Part shown: positions 57,584 through 64,000 of the stretch, one piece after another
How the letters are laid out: every line of letters starts with the position of its first letter
Numbering within the stretch: the stretch's first letter is position 1
Assembly: GCF_022965805.1 (NCBI RefSeq)
Contig: NW_027331258.1
Coordinates: forward strand, 36,001-100,000
Length of the DNA: 64,000 bases
From: Primulina eburnea
Lineage: Eukaryota; Streptophyta; Magnoliopsida; Lamiales; Gesneriaceae
Direction of reading: 5' to 3'
Program-made: the position numbers and the translations under genes
The notes under the pieces: model-generated
Told to the model about the DNA's origin: nothing
Seen by the model: the letters and a program-made list of their open reading frames with translations, nothing else
Databases searched by the model: none

Positions 57584-59368
57584 TTTGAGGGGCATGAGAT
57601 TGATCTTGATTGTGTAGTACTTGGTTTAGCTGATTTTGACTGTATAGTTGGTATAGACATGTTAACCAAGTACAGGGCCATGGTAGATTGTTTCCACAAG
57701 ATTGTCAGATTCAGACCCGATATGACAGATGAGTGGAAATTCTACGACAAGGGTTCCAGATCTCGGATTCCCTTAGTATCTGCTCTGACTATGAGTAGAC
57801 TGCTTCAGAGAGGAGCAGAGGGCTTTTTCGTATATTCAGTAGATTTACTGAAGTCGAGCCCAGCATTGGCAGATTTGCCAGTGGTTTGCGAGTTTGCAGA
57901 AGTTTTTCCTGATGAGATTCCAGGGTTACCTCCAGTTCGAGAGGTTGATTTCCGCATTGATCTTGTGCCAGGCAGTGTTCCTATCTCGAGAGCTCCATAT
58001 AGGATGGCACCGATAGAGCTGAAAGAGTTGAAAGCACAGTTGGAGGATCTTCTGTCCAAGGGATATATAAGACCCAGTGTATCACCTTGGGGTGCTCCGG
58101 TGCTTTTCGTTAGAAAGAAAGATGGTTCGATGCGACTGTGCATTGATTATAGACAGTTGAACAAGGCGACAGTGAAGAACAAGTATCCTTTGCCTCGCAT
58201 CGACGATCTGTTTGATCAGTTACAGGGATCTTCGGTATATTCAAAGATTGATTTGAGATCAGGGTATCATCAGCTCCGAGTTAGAGATGTTGATATACCG
58301 AAGACTGCATTCCGAACCAGGTATGGACATTACGAGTTTGTTGTTATGCCTTTCGGTTTGACGAATGCACCAGCGGTTTTCATGAGTTTGATGAACCGTA
58401 TTTTTCAGAGCTATTTAGATGAGTTTGTTATAGTGTTCATTGATGATATTTTGGTATATTCAAAGAGTTTGACTGAGCATGCAAATCACCTGAGGATTGT
58501 ATTGAAGACTTTAAGAAATGAGCAGTTGTATGCCAAACTGTCCAAGTGTGAATTCTGGTTGCGACAGGTTGTCTTCTTGGGGCATATTATATCTGGAGAT
58601 GGTATTGCGGTATATCCGAGTAAAGTTGAGGCTGTGATCAGTTGGCCGAGACCGACTTCTGTGCCTGAGATACGCAGTTTCATGGGTCTAGCCGGGTATT
58701 ATCGTCGTTTTATCCGAGATTTCTCCAGTATAGCGAAGCCTATCACCAAGTTGACACAGAAGAATATGCCATTTGTGTGGTCCGAAGATTGTGAAGCCAG
58801 TTTTGTAGAGCTGAAGAAGAGGCTGACTAGTGCACCTGTCTTGACGATTCCTGCAGGTACAGGTGAGTTCGTTGTATACTGTGACGCATCTCACAGAGGG
58901 TTAGGATGTGTTCTTATGCAGCGAGGGCACGTGATAGCATACGCCTCTAGACAGCTGAAGCCGCACGAGACTCGTTACCCGATTCATGATCTTGAATTGG
59001 CGGCGATTGTTTTTGCACTTAAAATTTGGCGTCATTATCTGTATGGCGAGAAATTTGAAATCTATTCCGATCATAAGAGCCTGAAATATATCTTTTCTCA
59101 GTCAGAGTTGAACATGAGGCAGCGACGATGGCTTGATCTGCGGAAAGATTTTGATTGTGAGATCAAGTACTATCCAGGGAAGTCGAATGCAGCAGCAGAC
59201 GCCTTGAGTCGAAAGGTATGTGCTCTTTCCTTGTCGACGGTAGGTGTATCAAATTTAGTAGAAGATTGTTGCTTGTCTGGATTGACATTTGATACAGAGA
59301 GTAGACCGCTGCGACTTGCTGCGATTCAGATTGAGCCAGATCTAATTTCGAGGATCAAAGAAGCATAG
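57584..59368 (+). pseudogene. pol: Gypsy D pol: protease end, RT, RNase H
   Basis: In frame with gag across the TAG. Protease ends [75 protein letters not shown], catalytic [13 protein letters not shown] (about 58427-58465), [13 protein letters not shown]. RNase [58 protein letters not shown]. All catalytic acids are present. A TAG at 59366-59368 (Gln in the corresponding place of Gypsy A) stops the frame in the RNase H-integrase linker. Confidence 0.94.
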
Positions 59369-60767
59369 AGAACTGATCCGAGCGTGCAGAGATCGATTGA
59401 TATGGTCAGAGCTGGTCATATATCAGAGTATCCGGTTAGAGATTCTGTTCTGTATGTGAATAACCGCTTAGTAGTGCCAGAGATTTCAGATTTGAGACGA
59501 CAGATCATGTCGGAGGCACACTGTAGTCGGTTGAGCATTCATCCTGGTGGCAGGAAGATGTATAACGACTTGAAGACACAATTCTGGTGGAAGCAGATGA
59601 AGACAGACATTGCAGAATTTGTGTCTAAGTGCCTGAATTGCCAGCAGGTGAAGGCAGAGAGAGAAAGAAGCCCGGAGGTTAATTCAGAGTTTGTCTGTTC
59701 CTGAATTGAAATGGGATCACATTTCCATGGATTTCGTGACGAAGTTACCTCGATCATCCCGGGGTTGTGATTCGATTTGGGTCATCATTGACAGATTGAC
59801 CAAGTCTGCCTGCTTTATTCCCTACAGAATGACCTATCGACATGATCAGATGGCAGAGTTGTATGTCAGAGAGGTCGTCAGATTGCATGGTGTGCCGAAG
59901 TCGATCGTATCAGACCGTGATCCACGATTAACTTCTCATTTTTGGCACAGCTTGCAGCAGGCTTTAGGTACGACTTTACACCTGAGCACTGCTTATCATC
60001 CCCAGACAGACGGACAGTCAGAGCGGACTATCCAGACTTTAGAGGATATGTTGAGAGCTGTAGTACTAGACTATGGTACTAATTGGCAAGATTCATTGCC
60101 GTTGTGTGAATTTTCATACAACAATAGCTATCAGACGAGCATAGAGATGGCACCATTCGAAGCTTTATACGGAAAGAAGTGCAGATCTCCGTTGTACTTG
60201 GATGATATCTCTGAGGTACCAGAGTTAGGGCCTGAGATGATTCGTGAGATGACCGAGAAAGTGAAGATCATTCAGAAGCGAATGAAGACGGCACAAGATA
60301 GGCAAGCGAAATACGCCAATATCAGACGCAGACCGTTAGTATTCGAACAGGGAGACAGAGTATTTCTGAAGATTTCACCTTTCAGAGGCGTTGTCAGATT
60401 TGGCAAGCGTGGGAAGTTGTCTCCTAGATACGTCGGTCCGTATGAGATTCTTGAGAAGATTGGCGATCGAGCTTACAGACTTGCTCTTCCTCCTTCACTG
60501 TCCGGGATACATGACGTATTTCATGTATCGATGCTGCGCAAATATTTGCCGGATGATTCTCATGTCATTCAGCCTGACGAAGCCAAGCTAGATCAGACCT
60601 TGAGCTACGTTGAAAGACCGATACAGATTCTTGATCGGAAAGAAAAGAAGCTCAGGACAAAGACTATTCCGTTAGTGAAGATTCAATGGAGTCGTCATGG
60701 CATCGAGGAAGCAACTTGGGAGACGGAGTTTGAGATGAGACAGAGGCATCCCGAGTTATTTTTATGA
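59369..60767 (+). pseudogene. pol: Gypsy D pol: integrase and chromodomain
   Basis: The first part (to about 59,660) has the zinc domain EAHCSRLSIHPGG with CLNCQQVK. A net one-base shift near 59,660-59,680 (an extra AG and a missing T relative to the family) breaks the frame. The second part is open for 358 codons: SMDFVTKLPR, SIVSDRDPRLTSHFW, GQSERTIQTLEDML (DDE triad complete), RCRSPLYLDD-type tail, GPYEILEKIGDRAYRLALP, and chromodomain VKIQWSRHGIEEATWETEFEM. The stop TGA is at 60765-60767, about 90 bp before the PPT. Confidence 0.93.
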
Positions 60768-60855
60768 TGTGAGTCTTTCTTCCCGTTGTGACTGTACAGT
60801 TTTGTATATACTTGCATGACTTATTGCTTGCGAGTTCGAGGACGAACTCCTGTCT

Positions 60856-60869
60856 AAGAGGGGGAGAAA
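60856..60869 (+). promoter_or_regulatory. Polypurine tract of Gypsy D
   Basis: AAGAGGGGGAGAAA immediately before the 3' LTR. Confidence 0.9.
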
Positions 60870-62668
60870 TGTAAGGCTTGAGAATTGTCAATTGACATTG
60901 ATGTTAGACTTGTATAGATAAGAATGCATGAATTATGAGATTTTGGAGCAGCAGGGCCGAAGCCACACCGCACCTGCGGTGTTAGAGATACAGCACCCGC
61001 GGTGCATTGAGAAGAAATTAGTGAAATTGTGCGAACAGACACCGCACCCGCGGTGTTAGCAAGACCGCCCCCGCAGTGTGAGACCGCACCCGCGGTCATG
61101 TAAGGACCGCACCTGCGGTCTAGGTGCTACATTTTTGGATGAACTCGCCGTGAGCACAGCGCACCCGCGCTCCTGAGCTACCGCACCCGCGGTGCTGCAT
61201 GCGAAGTGCCACCTTCAATTTTTATGTTGACACATGGCATGCTATATAAATACCTAAGCTGCTGAGTCTTCATTTTATTCAGACTGGAAGAGAGAACCGA
61301 GAGCAAGCCTTGTTCCTTCAAGATTTTCCATTTTAGATTCGAGATTGTGCAAGATTTGTTAATCTGATTTTAAGTCCGAGTCCGGATTATTGATCCTTGC
61401 ATCGTTGGCTACGAAAGGATGTAAGTTTGATATAATTTCAGCATGGTTCGAAACATATGTGTTGGAGAATTTATAATTTTGTTGAAGATATGTGTTCTTG
61501 ATAGTATGAGCTTGATATATTCACTACCGAATCGAATTATGGATGTCATATGCTATGGGTTCGATTTTCCAGCATACATGGATCGAGTATATGCAGATTT
61601 CAGATTATATATGGATGTGTTGATGAGATTAGGAATGAATTATGATTGTGTATTATTGTTGGAGTTGATCGGTATTGCGAGATTACGCCGTTATGCCGTC
61701 AATTTGTACCGAGACTGATTATTGATTATTCCAAGACTTGCTTGAGTGGTGTTTTGATATAGAACATTTGTATATTGCCATTTCAGATTTGAAGTGAGGT
61801 TTGACATTTGATTCGAGATCTTGACAGACAGTGCGACAAGAAAGGTATAATTCATGTGGTCACGGGATTGCACAACTCGATTCAGATTTGATACGAGTTT
61901 CCCTAAATCACATACTAGATTGTTATTACATTTGATTATGTAATGCCTTGTTTATTGATTTATATTCGAGTCCTGAGATAGGAGAGATTGGCAGACTTGC
62001 CAAAACTAGACGTTTCGGTGTATCGACGCATAGGAGCAGATTTCCTATATGTGTAGACCCTCGATACAGAGTTGACCGAAGTCTAGGAATAAGACGTACC
62101 GTTGCCCCGAGTGGTTGGGTAGGTAATAGACCGTCTTATTCACACCGGGATCCCTAGATTAGAAAAGAGTCGAGTCAATATTTGAATGTTGAATATAGAT
62201 TTGTATTCTACTACATGTGTAGATTTATATTCATGTTACTTGATTTATGCTATGCGTTTGTATATGATGTTTACATTGCATGCATCCATGTTTTATAGTG
62301 GGATATGTTCTCACCGGAGTTATCCAGCTGTTGTCGTGTATGTATGTGTGCATGGCAACAGGTGGGGCAGGATCTGGGTCTCGAGCTAGATGAGAGATAG
62401 ACGATAGCGTGGAGATCACGGGCGTTGAAGATTTCTAGTGTTTTCCTTTTGACTTGTATTACTTATGTTTGTAGTTGTTATTTGAACACTAGTGTATGTT
62501 TCTACGAACAGACTTGTATGTACATTACGTTGTTTAATTTCTATCGAGATATGTTATGCTTTAGTTGATACATTTGAATTAAAGTTAAAAGCAAAATTTT
62601 GACCCACATTTTCGAACAAAGATCCAATTAAATCCCAAAAGAATAGAGTTAGAGCCCGGGTCCCCACA
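60870..62668 (+). mobile_element. Gypsy D 3' LTR
   Basis: 1,799 bp, TGTAAGGCTTGAG to GGTCCCCACA. Same modules as the 5' LTR: GC cassettes 60966-61193, TATATAAATA 61243-61252, stem-loop 62328-62361. It has a 3-bp deletion near 61,796 relative to the 5' LTR and about twenty substitutions. Confidence 0.95.
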
Positions 62669-64000
62669 ATTTTGGTTTTGGAAGGCCGTGGCATGACCGC
62701 ACCCGCGGCAGTGCAAGGACCGCACCCGCGGTGTGCACCGCACCCGCGGTAATTGTAGCACCGCACCCGCGGTGTTCGTGCATTGAATTTTGTTGGATTG
62801 CCGTGAGCTTAGCGCACCCGCGGTGCTTGTGTGACCGCACCCGCGGTGTAAGTATGGGCGAGATATTTAGTTGCTTTTTGGGAGTTGTTGGCCATTCCAT
62901 ACCTTATCTCTTATCTTCTTTTCGAGATTTCCTCTCTAGGGCAAGGGTTTTCTCCATTTTCAATTGCTTCCTACCTTTGATTCTTGGCTTTGTTTGGATT
63001 TTCGACTAGAGATCGACGTTCTACGTGGTATAAGGAAGCTTAGGTAAGATTTTGGTGCTATTCTATTAAGGTTTTGAGTTAAGGGTTGACTTGGGCTTGT
63101 TGTTTGAGTTGATTAATGGATTATTTGACTTGTACTTGTGGATATAGAGTTGATATTGGTGTTGTTTATGGATTATTGTTGTAGGTGGTGTACCAAGAGT
63201 TAGTTTGGAGGTGTTCTATTGGTTTGTAAGTGGAATTTCATCCTTTTTGCTCACATGATGATATATGTATTGTGTTTTAAAGGTTTCAAAGTGTTATTCC
63301 CTTCCATTGATCCATTGTTATGTATTGATTTCATTGATTATCTATTGGAGGCATTGTATGTTTCACTATTGTTAAAAAGGGAATACAAGAGATATTATGA
63401 GATTGTGAAATGACGGCTTTAAATGATATTCAGAGTTCAAATGTTTTATTGGATTGATTGAATCATAGTCAGAGCATTGCATGCAATTAGTTGATCAACG
63501 CCTATAGGCTTATATCCCTCACAGTTATCGATTTATATCGATGGGATATTTGCACCCACAGTCATAGATACTATTGATATCAATCCAACCAGAGAAAAGA
63601 GAAATACCATCGTATTGTTATCCTATTGATATGCTATTGCTACAGTTATTGCTACAGTATTCATGTTTCAGAGTTGATGGTATTTATGATTTCAAAGTCA
63701 TGATTTACAGAGTATACTATGTATCATTGCTATGTTAGAGTTCCACTTGCTGAGATTTATTCTCATTCCAGTTTATTCATGTGATGCAGATCAGAGTGGT
63801 GACCCTGGACGTTGACTGTGGATAGGGGTCATATGCATGCACCGTTAGAAGGAAGATTATTTTGTATCATTTTGGGACATGATCATAAGAATGATTCTTT
63901 TGTATTTTGTATATCATTTGAATGATCATGTATTTGTTTTGTAAACATTTTTATGAAATGTATTTTGAAACTCCTTCCATATTTTAAAGAAAATTTTAAA
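62669..64000 (+). mobile_element. Gypsy C 3' LTR, second part, cut by window end
   Basis: Resumes with the duplicated atttt and matches 46134-47465 of the 5' LTR to the edge, lacking about the last 42 bp. GC cassettes at 62696-62848. The donor/acceptor pair described for the 5' LTR is present near 63,042 and 63,185. It is almost identical to the 5' LTR, with scattered substitutions. Confidence 0.93.

Larger units (their letters stand above)
54188..62668 (+). mobile_element. Gypsy D, complete Tekay-type element
   Basis: 8,481 bp: LTRs 54188-55988 and 60870-62668, PBS 55994-56005, gag-protease, pol with chromodomain, PPT 60856-60869, target duplication atttt on both sides. The uninterrupted target is seen in the Gypsy C 5' LTR near 46,130. 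The LTRs differ at roughly twenty positions and a 3-bp gap by eye, mostly C-T or G-A. It is the youngest complete insertion here. Two stops, one frameshift and a protease mutation disable it. Confidence 0.96.
45887..64000 (+). mobile_element. Gypsy C, Tekay-type element (3' end outside window)
   Basis: 5' LTR 45887-47507, PBS, gag-protease, pol with chromodomain, PPT, and 3' LTR in two parts (53936-54187 and 62669 to the edge). Inserted in Athila RNase H; the left flank is gtatg, and the matching duplication lies outside. Two later insertions are nested in it: solo LTR H in pol and Gypsy D in the 3' LTR. LTR sequences are close to each other, so it is fairly young, but the polyprotein has at least six frame breaks. 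Confidence 0.92.

Overview
The window is plant nuclear repeat DNA, most likely from a eudicot with a large, transposon-rich genome. No host gene, tRNA, rRNA or CRISPR array is supported. Nearly every base belongs to nested LTR retrotransposons: Ty3/Gypsy chromoviruses of the Tekay/Del type (integrases ending in a chromodomain), a Ty1/Copia family with ~2.06 kb LTRs, and one Athila-type Gypsy fragment. There is not enough non-repeat sequence to name the species.

Layout. 1-1459: an LTR cut by the window edge (family E), a partial family-C LTR, and a 123-bp Copia RT scrap. The last two are an inverted copy of the junction at 13.4-15.1 kb. 1460-5804: Gypsy A (minus strand), with a gag scrap, a shared LTR and the integrase/chromodomain end of pol. 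5805-42592: Gypsy B (minus), inserted in A's pol. It is arranged as LTR - internal - LTR - internal, and both internal copies carry the same Copia insertion at the same base (10688 and 38190). Copia copy 1 is complete with TSD aatct (10688-24256) but holds two later solo LTRs. The middle B LTR holds a solo LTR that itself holds a solo LTR. The second B internal holds two more solo LTRs. 42593-45886: Athila RNase H, integrase and a third ORF, joined abruptly to truncated Copia copy 2. 45887-64000: Gypsy C (plus), with a solo LTR in pol and Gypsy D (54188-62668, TSD atttt) inserted in its 3' LTR.

Function. No element looks able to move by itself. Frameshifts, stops or insertions break every polyprotein. 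Gypsy D is the youngest complete element (LTRs differ at roughly 20 sites over 1.8 kb by eye), but it has a mutated protease active site, two stops and a frameshift. Gypsy B keeps a readable gag with zinc knuckle next to an unrecognisable pol and little-diverged LTRs, as expected of a gag-only, trans-mobilised element.

Most unusual signals. (1) Short GC-rich palindromic cassettes of several unrelated sequence types sit in the LTR just upstream of the TATA box in most families, and also in Athila and Copia non-coding DNA. (2) A stem-loop with arms CTGTTGTC/GACAACAG lies about 270-340 nt from the 3' end of most Gypsy LTRs. (3) Exact 51-bp and 20-bp minisatellites occupy the same variable slot in two LTR families. 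(4) Two LTRs have a PBS on one side and a PPT on the other, the mark of tandem LTR-LTR recombination.
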